In this document: piece after piece, positions 1-9,448 of the stretch | How positions within the stretch are numbered: position 1 is the first letter of the stretch | Layout: the number at the start of each line of letters is the position of its first letter | Assembly: GCF_003573695.1 (NCBI RefSeq) | Contig: NC_039358.1 | Coordinates: 13,144,637-13,208,636, forward strand | Length of the DNA stretch: 64,000 bases | Source: Papaver somniferum | Taxonomy: Eukaryota; Streptophyta; Magnoliopsida; Ranunculales; Papaveraceae | Reading direction: 5' to 3' | Notes under the pieces: model-generated | Seen by the model: the letters and a program-made list of their open reading frames with translations, nothing else | What the model was told of the DNA's origin: nothing | Databases searched by the model: none | Program-made: the position numbers and the translations under genes

Positions 1-472
1 CCAACCTTATGTACACGTTTAGGTACAGTTACCCATATCTAAATAAAGTATATTTCATTTGCGCGTGACAAGCTAAGTCCATCTAACGGTGGAGAGATAT
101 TTTTTTGGTTTCAAGCAACACTTAGTTTTCATCTTAAATCAGGATTTCATCTAACGGTGAATAATGAATGCTTTGTTTCTAAGCTAACTAAGCAAACCCT
201 TATTTGAAAGCTATATAAAGGAGAACTTTAGCTACTGGGAAACCTAATCCCTACACCTCTTATGTGATACTAGTTGCGTACTAGAGTCGATTCTCCATTA
301 ACCTAGGTTTTTCCTAAAACCATCTTAGGTTAACGACTTGAAGACTTCATTGGGATTCTGAAGCCAGATCCGATTATTTTCTCTGTAGTTGCTTATTCTG
401 ATCTTACTTGTTCTATCGTATTGAGTACTATATTATCTAAGATTGGATTGAGATTTATATCCGATATGTAAG
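1..472 (+). repeat. Copia family A LTR, central part, split by the gypsy insertion
   Basis: This stretch matches, base for base over long runs, the LTR copies at 13270-13740 and 21396-21870, so it is the middle of a long LTR whose start lies left of the window. It includes a likely core promoter: TATATAAA near 213-220, in a context shared with the other copies (13470-13476 intact; the copy near 21602 has TATATACA). The LTR is interrupted after GTAAG at 468-472 and resumes at 12042 with the sequence expected from the uninterrupted copy near 21860. Confidence 0.8.
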
Positions 473-1149
473 TTTTGATGGTGGATTTTAGTTCAGGGCT
501 AAAATTGTAAAACCAATCTTTAATGTGTTGACATCCTTCAAAGGGTAAATCCGTTTGATGAGTGATGAATACTTCTTCGCTTTATTTATTCGAAGCAATT
601 CAAAAATACACAAAATTCACCTAGAATGGTGCATGTAGCAACAATCCCAAATATTATGTGAGTTTTAGCATTATTAATTAATGCACGAATAACCTAGTGT
701 TTCCTGTGTTGTTCCTGGCCGAGCTCTCATTATTATCATGACATGACGATTGAGTGTTCACTCTCAGCAGAGTAACATGAATCTCCAAGTGCCAATTTTG
801 AGACATGCACGAAATACCCGTACAGGATACTCTCTGACAAGGAGAATTTTGAATTGATGCACTTTAAGCTCGATCGAACGCATTTAATTTTCTTAAGGAA
901 AATATGGACCGTCCATATCAGTCTCAGAAACAATCGTGACCACACAAATTTGCAGCGCAATTTAACAAGCCTTTCCAAACTCTGGCAAGAGTAGACGATT
1001 GACGTGATGATCACCGGAGGGCCCGCTTATTCCCTAGCCAGTTGAACATCACACGAACTCTTCCCAGCACGTCAAAAGCCATCCCTAAAAAATGGTGGTT
1101 GCGCTGCTTTGGAAGAAGCTCGACGAGCTTAGACTGTTCAAGGCAGTCT

Positions 1150-2041
1150 TAAAATCATCACGACCGTCCAACTTCACCATCCTGGTTGTACTACTTAGAA
1201 TTCCATGTCGGCGGACCCACTCTACCATTACCCGATCGATTTGCTCACGGCATGTTCATGGAGCAATGAAAGTTTGCTCAAAACATTGCGAGCGTGATGC
1301 TTTCAAGGGTCGTGGAATTCCACTAGTGTCTTAAATCGATCACAACCATCCAACTTAGCCATCCTATTTCGATGGCTTAGATCGCATTTAGGACCATCAG
1401 GAAGTTTCACTTGCATTCACCGTCAGCCCAACATGGGCCCCACGTGATCGATCTCCCCAAAGGAAGATCACGGCGTGCCAAACCGCTTGGCCAAAGTCAC
1501 GTATGCGTAAATGATTCAAAACCATAATTAGGGTTTGCGGCAATGCACATCTGTTGTAAATCGATCGTGACCATCCATCTTCGCCGGCCTAAACGGACGG
1601 TGTAGATATAGACTCAAGAGGTCCCAAGGATGTCAACGTATTTATCGTGGTCCCACCTTTGCGTGTGACCGGCCAGCCTATGCAGACTAGGGCCCGGCGA
1701 CTCGAAACGCGCCCCCTAAAGGTGGCATGCCACCTGGCCTTTAAACCTCTTTGCGACAATATGTTTCTGTAACAAATCGATCACGACCACTCATCTTTAC
1801 CAGTCAAATTGAGTGGCCAAGATCGAATATTTTTGGTACCGAGAGGGGAAGGCATGCACGTCGGTGAGCTATCTTCATGCACACCCAATCGGCTCACTCA
1901 AAAATAGCGCCCCTTCTTGGATTCGACTAAGCCAAAGAGGGATGTTTGCGCACCTTTTAAAAACCATAAATTCCACAAAGACAACAAATATGTGCCATTA
2001 AATAATATCGTCCGTCCAACTTTGCCAACTTGGTCGGACGG
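1150..2041 (+). repeat. U3 array of about 220-bp units with dyad cores (5' LTR)
   Basis: Units begin near 1150, 1333, 1556, 1773 and 1999. Each has AAATCGATC-like sequence, then GACCATCCAACTT-like sequence, then about 15 bases and the inverse of the first arm. Arms in this LTR include CCACTC at 1787-1792 with GAGTGG at 1811-1816, and CCGTCC at 2012-2017 with GGACGG at 2036-2041. The right LTR carries the matching array at 10140-11046. Such arrays in U3 often act as enhancers; that role is inferred. Confidence 0.8.
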
Positions 2042-2641
2042 TTTGGATTAAAAATTAGGCGATCAATGGAGCGCCTCAATGATCACCGTCCACCACTCTG
2101 CCACAGGGAGTGATCGACCAGATGGTGGCCCGCCCATGCGTCCTCCAAACGATCACTCGAAGATGGTTGGACGTGTTGCTATTTTATTTTAAGACGCTTG
2201 ATCCGCGACTTATTCAATCAAGCTTTAAAACAGCGATGCTTCATGCATATCAATTGCTTTGAGGTGCTTGCTTAAAAACGATATAACATGCATCAAGCAC
2301 GCACGATATTTCATGAATATCAATTCCATAAATAACTTAGTTATTTAACCTAATAGCACCATATGCTATTTCCTACAGTGGGTCCCACGACTCGACCCAC
2401 TCACTCGAGACATCAAACATGTCACAAAGTGGGGGATACTTACTGGGGTATTGGTCTGGCGGTTTACAGCGTGCGGCGTGCAACGTGCCCATTTACAAGA
2501 ACGTGTCAGGAGGCATAGACGGTTAGGATGATGAGGAAAGTTGGCTAAGACGTGATTGTGAAATCACCTACACGACCCCACTAATACATCACTCAACTTC
2601 CTCCACTTCCTACGAGATGAGGGTTTGTGCTCAATGACTTG

Positions 2642-2649
2642 TATAAATA
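2642..2649 (+). promoter_or_regulatory. TATA box of the 5' LTR
   Basis: TATAAATA is preserved at the same place in the 3' LTR (11646-11653). The R-U5 part downstream is conserved with the second Tat-type element, which has its own TATAAATA at 24983-24990 and 34178-34185. This fits an RNA polymerase II start about 30 bases downstream, which I infer and cannot see. Confidence 0.75.
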
Positions 2650-3030
2650 GGTCGCCTATTTCCAAACGACACGAAAAAACACAGAAAAACTAAGTGTTGT
2701 CATCCGTATCCAGAAAACATCCAGAGATGATTGCTTACATTATTACAAGCCAGTTCATCATTCTGATACAAGTCATAAACAACCAACACCTTCACAATCT
2801 CAACACCTTCTTCGCTTCCCTCCCTAAGATCAACCCCATCTCCTTCATTTTGTGACCGAAGAAAGTCTGGAACGACCATTTCTTGGTTTAGGTCAGAATT
2901 GTATAGATTAATCTCTCGAATCAGAAATCACTCCCGTGCAGTGCATTTGTTTAGGGTTTAGATTCATTTATCATCCACACACACCCAAAATTACGAAAAC
3001 CAACAGAAATAGTTTTCACTCATAAACAAT

Positions 3031-3048
3031 TGGCGACCACACTGGGAG
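3031..3048 (+). other. Primer binding site of the first Tat-type element
   Basis: TGGCGACCACACTGGGAG begins two bases after the LTR end and starts with TGG, the complement of a tRNA 3' CCA. The second element has the same site with one difference (25373-25390). I do not assign the tRNA. Confidence 0.8.
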
Positions 3049-3110
3049 ATAAATCTCTCGGTTGTGAAGTCAATTTATTCAATACCCAATTCCGCTTGGT
3101 TGGTTTCAAA

Positions 3111-3641
3111 ATGGTTGGTCTTAGGACTTCCCCAACAACTTCAAATCTTGGTCGAAGTTCCTCCAATGGAGATACCTCTCTTCCCGACGGTGTATCTGAT
3201 GGTGTAACCGGAAGAATCCCAACATTGATCGAATTAGCACGGGTGCAGGAGGTTCACACGAAGAACATGGACCTGATCAAAGAAGCGATAAACTGCATAC
3301 TCAATATCCTCATCAAGATGACATCAGATATGAGCGGTTCTCCTGTCACAGAGATTTCTACACTGGGGACTGATCCTCGCAACGATCCCCCTCAAGTCAA
3401 TATCTTCACTATGAACCAGAGGCCGGTGGATCATGAAGAGGATTCTCTAGTGGAAAGTTTATGCGAACTTTTATATCTTTCGAAGAACCAGCGGGCGGAG
3501 ACGTTTGCTGCAATCAACCAGATAGCCCTGGACGTGCATTTAACTCCTTTACGCCCAGAAGCCTCAAAAACATTAGAGATTTCTGTGAATAACGTTAAAT
3601 TTACAGAAGAAGACATGATGGCCGAGGAAGGTCACAACTAG
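3111..3641 (+). pseudogene. gag remnant with deleted capsid core
   Basis: The start is placed at the Met of MVGLR because the second Tat-type element starts gag identically (25427). The open frame also runs upstream through the primer binding site, but that part is untranslated leader. About 177 codons remain. The N-terminal part and a C-terminal part (LLYLSKNQR-like, matching LYLSKAQR at the gag-protease junction of the second element) are present, while the roughly 300-residue capsid and zinc-finger region seen in the second element is missing. The stop TAG at 3639-3641 is followed directly by protease-like sequence in the same direction. This is a defective structural protein gene. Confidence 0.75.
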
Positions 3642-4297
3642 GCCCTACATGTTACTGCACGCATCAAGGACTCGGAGTTCAAGAGGGCTCTCATCGACAC
3701 GGAAGCGTCTTCCAATGTGATTACTCTCAAGACTCTCAGGACGACCAAGTTTCGCCCAGGAAAGATCGTACGACGGCCTACCACGATGACAGACTTGAAG
3801 GAAACCAAACCAACACGTACGGGTATGTCAATCTGAATTTATCTGTAGGGCCGGTTCAGTCAAAGGTGAAATTAGAAGTCATAGAAAAGGAACCGGACTA
3901 CTATATGATACTGGGGAGATCGTTGCTTCATGACAATAGGATTGTCCCTTCAACATATCACCAGTGCATTAAGACTATGATGAATAAAGAAGTCGTTCGT
4001 ATTCCTGCATCGTTGTCTCCTTACGCACCGATATGTGGAGTGGAATTATTTGAACCAAGAGAAGCTCCGCGGGAAGAAGCACACAAAGTTCATTGCATCC
4101 CACTCCCCACGTGGGCGTCAATCCAAGAGGAGGACCGACTTGCATCATTGAGGGCTAAGCCCCACGATAAATTTTTGCTGACAAGGCGTTCTTCTTCATC
4201 TGGTGAAGCCACGACCCACGTTCACACTAAGAGGGAGCGAACGTTTATGGCGAGCCGTGATCAGAAACGGAAAACGGTGTATCGACGCCGCTGTTAG
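3642..4297 (+). pseudogene. Aspartic protease region of pol, frameshifted
   Basis: The conserved block around the active site reads ALIDTEASSNVI at about 3690-3725. Retroelement aspartic proteases have D-T/S-G here; the Gly codon has become GAA (Glu, 3702-3704), which should abolish activity. A frameshift lies near 3790-3800, after which the frame continues through a GYVNLNL-like strand and the MILGRSLLHD motif (about 3905-3940), equivalent to the conserved ILGRPW-type motif. The region ends in a low-similarity linker before reverse transcriptase. Confidence 0.75.
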
Positions 4298-4421
4298 CAA
4301 TTAGCAGGGGAGACTGTTTCCTAGTCTCTCCGCCCAGTGGAATGCTGCAACAACGATGAGCCACAGGAAGAGGTACTAGATGCTCCACGACAGTTGCAAG
4401 ATGGCACCAACTCCATGACCG

Positions 4422-5399
4422 ATGAACTCGAAATCGTTAATATTGGGAATGAAGAATCTCCCAGGCCTATCTCCATCGTTAATATTGCAACTTCTCAAAG
4501 AATACCAGGACATATTCGCTTGGACGTATGAAGAAATTCCCGGTTTAGATGAAAAATTGGTCACCCATCATCTACATGTCATACCTGGATCCAAGCCGAT
4601 CAAACATTCCCTGAGGAAATTCAGACACGAGGTGGAAGAGAAAATCAAGACTGAGATACAGAAGTTGATAGTTGTTGGCTTCATTAAACCCATCCATCAT
4701 CCGACCTGGTTGGCTAATGTGGTTCCGGTAAAAAAGATGAACAGACAAATCAGGTGCTGCGTGAATTTCAGAGACTTGAAAAGATGCTGCCCCAAAGATG
4801 ATTTTCCACTACCTAACATTGACATGTTGGTAGATGCCACCAGCGGACACGGCATGTTCTCCTTCATGGACGGATATAGAGGGTACAATCAGATAAGGAT
4901 GTAATATCATGATGCAAGTAAGACAGATTTTCGAACTCCTCTCGGAAATTTTTATTATACTGTAATGCCATTTGGTTTGAAGAATGCCAGTGCAACGTAC
5001 CAACGCGCTATGACGGCAATCTTCCACGATATGATTCATAAGCAAGTTGAAGACTACGTGGACGATATAGTAGTCAAATCGAAAGCTCAGGTGGATCACA
5101 TAGGAGTGTTACGGCTAGTGTTCGAAAGGTTCCGTGAATATAAATTAAAGATGAATCCTTTGAAATGCTCTTTCGGCGTTTCTTCAGGCAAGTTCCTGGG
5201 ATTACAGGTAACTGCTGAGGGGATCAACGTGGACCCATCCAAGACCCAAGCTATCCTCACAATGCCGCCGCCGCGAACTGTGAAGGAGCTCCAAAGCTTC
5301 ATGGGCAAGGTGAACTACATTCGAAATTTTATACCTGGTTTGGCCCAGCTCGTTGCTTCATTCACCCCCTTGATGAAGAAAGGAGCGAGTTTTGTCTAG
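4422..5399 (+). pseudogene. Reverse transcriptase domain of Ty3/gypsy pol
   Basis: This region encodes the polymerase that copies element RNA to DNA. It runs from a DIFAWTYEEIPGLD-like start, typical of Ty3/gypsy, through FSFMDGYRGYNQI (first catalytic Asp) and MPFGLKNASATYQ to the active-site box YVDD at 5055-5066, then KCSFGV and the thumb with FLGLQVTAEGI. Catalytic Asp residues are retained. In-frame stops occur at 4902-4904 (TAA) and 5397-5399 (TAG), so no full polymerase can be made. Confidence 0.9.
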
Positions 5400-5870
5400 A
5401 CCGCGCTACAACAGAAAGTGTTTCAGAAGATTCAACGGATATTGTCATCTCCAGCGGTCATGAAGTCCCCTGTCCAAGGAAGACCGTTGTGCCTCTACAC
5501 CGCCTTCAGTGATACCGCCGTCGGGGCTTTGCTCGCTCAGGAGGATGATGAGGGAGTCTAACATCCCATATACTATTTCAGTCGAATATTAAGAGATGCT
5601 GAACTCAGATATCCTAAAGCAGAAAAAGCATGCCTAGCCCTGATTCATTCCATTCAGAAGTTCAGACATTACCTGCTGTCCAACAAGGTGGTGCTTATAT
5701 CTTAATCTGATCCTGCGAAGTTTTTACTTTCAAAGCCGGTCTTGATGGAAAGGCCGGCCAAGTGGCTTATTCAAATGTCAGATCTAGACATAACGTGTGC
5801 ATCACCAAGGGCTATCAAAGGACAAGCCATTGAAGATTTAATGGCAGCATTCCTGGAGAAGACACTACTA
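5400..5870 (+). pseudogene. First (retroviral-type) RNase H domain of pol
   Basis: Continuing the reverse transcriptase frame, LYTAFSDTAVGALLAQED marks the start of RNase H and HPIYYFSRIL, AELRYPKAEK and IQKFRHYLL are the usual Ty3/gypsy signatures. The end AIKGQAIEDLMAAF is the normal domain boundary. Stops lie near 5560 and 5703. A frameshift at about 5850-5880 separates this domain from the second RNase H. Confidence 0.82.
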
Positions 5871-5879
5871 CACTACACG

Positions 5880-6922
5880 AGGATCTCCCTGGAGAATTTC
5901 CAGAGATCTCCGTTGTCGAAGGAGAGGCATGGATGCTGTATTTTGATGACTCCACCACTCCTAGAAATAACACTGGAGGGGAATGCGTGGTCCTAGTGTC
6001 TCCAACTGGCGAATTTTTATCGCATTCCTTCAAGTTGTACTTTCAGTGCACCAACAACTCAGTAGAGCATGAAGCTTTTCTCATAGGACTTTCAATAGCC
6101 AAACAAGCAGGGGCCACTCGCCTGGAGATAAGAGGTGACTCTAAGTTACTGGTTAATCAGATGAATGGAATACATGCGTTGAAGGAGGTAACGCTGGCCC
6201 CGTATCGATCAGAGGCGCAAAGATTATTAAACTACTTTGCTGATGCAACCATAACCCATGTTGGTCGCAACAACAACAGGCATGCCGATTGTTTAGCCAC
6301 GTTTGCATCCAAATTACAGTTCGAAGGTTTAGAAGAAACCCTGACGGTAAAGAGGAGGACGATGGAATCAACATGGCTTTCACAATGCAAAGACACTGTG
6401 ACCTGTGATTGGAGAACTCCTATCATTCAAGAACTCAGCAGCTCGCTTTCTCAAGGAAAGGTCAGTCTCAAAAACCTGCAGAACTTCTTCATGCTTCATG
6501 GTACGCTATATCATCAAAACCCAGATGGCTCCCTATCAAGATGTCTCGGAGATGAAGAAGCGCAGCTGCAGCTTAACTTCGTTCACGATGAAATTTGTGG
6601 AAAAACGTTGGTAGTAACGCTCTATCGACGTCTTCAACGCCTGGGCTATTACTGGCTAGAAATGGAAAACCAATATCGGCTACTCCAAAAGACTTGCTCT
6701 AACTGTCAAACACCGTCACATCAATTGGAGATTTTCAGCATAAGTCATGCCGGGGACTGGAGAGAGCCATATATTAGCTATCTCCGCGACGGAGTAAATC
6801 CTGCTAATCAAAAGGATGCTGTCAAGATGAAACAAAAGGAGAAGCGATTCGTATTTCACGAAGGGATCCTGTATCGCAAAAGCTTTGGAAGGGATCTGTT
6901 ACGGTTCCTGGCCGAGGTATAG
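5880..6922 (+). pseudogene. Second, archaeal-type RNase H (aRH) plus integrase linker
   Basis: The open stretch at 5933-6922 begins with MLYFDDS and contains VEHEAF, RGDSKLL and RHADCLA. These are the four carboxylate positions of an RNase H fold (about residues 5, 47, 69 and 119), and all are retained. A second RNase H after the first is diagnostic of the Tat lineage. The C-terminal half is the linker and start of the integrase N-terminal region (VFHEGILYRKS). The frame ends at TAG 6920-6922. Confidence 0.85.
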
Positions 6923-7998
6923 ATTCCAATCGTGTTGAAGGAAATGCATGAAGAGGAACATCAAGGGAAGAGGAAACTGTTTCTCCAGATACACGAGAAA
7001 TACTATTGGCCGACCATGGAGGACGAGATAACTGCATTTGTTTAAAGCTGCCACAAATATCAAATTCATGGGAACCTTGTTCACGCACCTTCCACTCCTT
7101 TACACTCGGTAAGCAGTCCATGGCCGTTTTATAACTGGGGACTTGACACTGTTGGGAAGATCAATCCGCCATCATAGAAGCAACACGATTATATCATAAC
7201 CGCGACAAAATATTTCACCAAATGAGTTGAGGTTATTCCCCTATGAGGGAATACAGGAGCAACGATTACGACTTTCATTAAAGAGTACATCATTTGTCGT
7301 TTTGGTGTGACTAAACACATTATCACTGATGACGGCACCCCTTCGCTGACAATCAGGTACAAGAGTTGCTTGAAGAATATGGGATTAAACAGGTCTTCTC
7401 CACCATTTATTATCCTCAAGGAAATGGACAGGCTGAAAGCACCGACAAAACATTAATTCGGATTCTCAGTCGGATAGTACATGACAATCCCAGAGAGTGG
7501 TACGAGTAGTTACCGATGGCGCTATGGGCGTACCGGACGGCACCTAGAAGTTCCATTGAGTTTTCTACATATTCACTTGTTTACGGTGCGGACGCGATCC
7601 TCCCAGCAGAAATCAAGGTTCCGTCAGCCAGGATTGCAGCAAAAAGTGGGGTCCACTGGAACGAGGCTGAAGCATCTAACTCAAGAATCGTTGAGTTAGA
7701 CACTCTCGATTCCCAAAGAAGCAAGGCAGAGAAACGTACTCAAGTGTACAAAAATAGGATCTCCAGGGCATATGACAAGACTCTGAAGCCACGTGTTTGT
7801 AAAGTAGGAGATCTAGTCTTGAAGACGGCCAAGCACATCTAGCAAGACATGTCTACGCCAAAGTTCTCTCCAAAATGGGAAGGTCACTACATGATTACCA
7901 AGGCTTACAATACCGGCTACTACAAGATCATTAACGTGGATGGAGGCAAGTTAGAAGCAGTCATTAACGGAAAATGGCTCAAGGCATACCATGCTTGA
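6923..7998 (+). pseudogene. Integrase, broken by stops and frameshifts
   Basis: After the stop, the zinc-binding N-terminal domain is recognisable (EMHEEEHQGKRK, YYWPTMEDEI, then CHKY where CxxC is expected). The core follows with GLDTVG (first Asp, about 7141), ITDDGTP (second Asp, about 7326) and NGQAEST (Glu, about 7425). The C-terminal part at 7516-7842 has WAYRTAPR and ATPFxLVYG-like sequence. A GDLVLK/KWEGHYMI/KWLKAYH block ends at TGA 7996-7998. At least four stops and two frame changes interrupt it. The active-site triad is present but cannot be translated as one chain. Confidence 0.85.
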
Positions 7999-8304
7999 TC
8001 ATTGTCCCGCTACTGTCCCGTGACATGACGATACATGCATCTTTTATTACACATTTGAATTATCAACTTATTCAGAAGAAAAAAAACGTTAATGGAAAAA
8101 ACTTCATCCATCTACCGAAAAACCAATGCGATTCATTTCTCAAGAATGTTCAAAAAACAAAAAACGACATGGAAATTGACAATAAGGAGGAACGGCTTAG
8201 AAGAGGCCATCCAGAAGATTGTAGTTCCTTGAGAGCATCATCTTCAGCCTAGTTTGGTATCTCTCCGTCCTATTCTTCAAGTTTTGAACTTCCTGTTCCA
8301 CCTT

Positions 8305-9077
8305 CTATGATTCCGCAGCCAGGGCCTTCTCCTCCTCCAAGATAGCTTTCGCAGCAGGAACTACATTCACAAGGATACCAGCTCGATAAACCTTGATGAT
8401 GTCAAGACGCTGCCGTAACCATCCCACGTTGAACTCCATGGATTCGCAGGTAGATACCATGTTATCCCACTTTTCAAGATTTGATTCAGCAACGTTGCGA
8501 ATAAAGATGTTCTCCATCTCAGCGATCATGGGAAGAAGGCAGTTTACCGTGGTGACCAAAGCAGATGAACAGTGCCGAACTACGTTCCTGGTTGCGATGT
8601 GGACATACTTTCTGCATACCTTTGTATACAAAGGCACAAACTCCTTCCGCACTAAGAATCCACCGACAGCTCGGTAGCTAGAAGATAGGCATTTCATGTG
8701 GATATCGAATGAAAGACCCGCGTTGGGGTATTCATAAAATGAGATACCCAGATCAGCATCTTCAAGGTCCGCAGGGGTAGGTGTGTTTGAGTTTGAAGGA
8801 AGAGGACTAGTTAAGTCATCGTCGTCGATAACCGTCACGCATGTTCCAGTGGGGTATCTCTGCAAAAAAAAGGAGGATTATTCGCCTGATCATGAAGAAC
8901 AAGCAACTGTTAGGAAAATAAAAGGAAAAAAGAACGAACTGGTATGATATTCTTAACTCGGAAAACACGAGCAGAGGATTCATCATGAAGCTCATGTTCA
9001 CACTAAGATGCAGGTCGTGCACGTTTAGCAGAAGACCCTGGATGGTATGAAGAAGACGATCTACTGTTGTTTGACAT
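8305..9077 (-). CDS. Antisense accessory gene (aORF) of the Tat element, two exons
   Basis: On the strand opposite pol, a long frame (8859 down to 8305, 184 codons plus stop) sits between integrase and the 3' LTR. It starts exactly after a textbook acceptor, a run of eight T then GCAG. Upstream, a first exon from ATG at 9077 to 8940 (46 codons) ends at a GT donor; both sides are phase 0, giving an 80-bp intron (8939-8860). Exon 1 is rich in Ser and Arg and has one in-frame TAG at 9003-9005. Exon 2 has an acidic start (IDDDD), a Cys/His-containing helical middle and a C-terminal segment with GWLRQRLDIIK. The same protein type is present in the second element. Tat elements are known to carry antisense ORFs of unknown role; the intron is my inference. 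Confidence 0.6.
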
Positions 9078-9434
9078 GATGGAGTTTCTACAAGAAAATC
9101 CTATCGCAAAACAGTAAAAAGTGGTTCAAAATCCCTACATATACATATATGTCGAGGAAACCCTAAAGGAAGACTAAAAGCGGTTGCGGTGAGGTATACC
9201 CGATGGATAAGGATTCATCACCGACCAAGTCGTGCTTTCTTCCAAACCCTAATCAAGATCGGAAAGGCCGTTGGATATTTAAAAAAGTAACGGTTTGAAC
9301 AGCCCCGGACGTTTGATGCATATGACGGTGTTCATCTATGCGGTAAATATGTATTTACTTTAGCTTAATCGTTCTAGTATTTGAACTGTCACCATCTCAT
9401 GCCTACCCCATAATAATGCAACCATTATGTACTA
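9078..9434. other. Leader of the antisense gene and 3' untranslated part of the element
   Basis: No coding signal is visible. On the minus strand a TATA-like run (TATATGTATATG, 9139-9152) lies about 65 bases upstream of the antisense ATG and may be its promoter. Confidence 0.35.
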
Positions 9435-9448
9435 GGCAGGGGAATTAA
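9435..9448 (+). other. Polypurine tract before the 3' LTR
   Basis: GGCAGGGGAATTAA directly precedes the TG start of the 3' LTR. It closely resembles the AGCAGGGGACTTAA at the same place in the second element (31393-31406). It would prime plus-strand DNA synthesis. Confidence 0.75.

Larger units (their letters stand above)
473..3028 (+). repeat. 5' LTR of the first Tat-type element
   Basis: The 2556-bp LTR pairs with 9449-12036. The U3 holds repeated units of about 220 bp, each with a CGATC-type block and an inverted CCATCC/GGATGG-like dyad (described separately). A TATA box TATAAATA lies at 2642-2649. Compared with the 3' LTR it lacks several tens of bases near 1190, where one dyad unit is broken. 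The last bases ATAAACA are followed by AT and the primer binding site. Confidence 0.92.
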
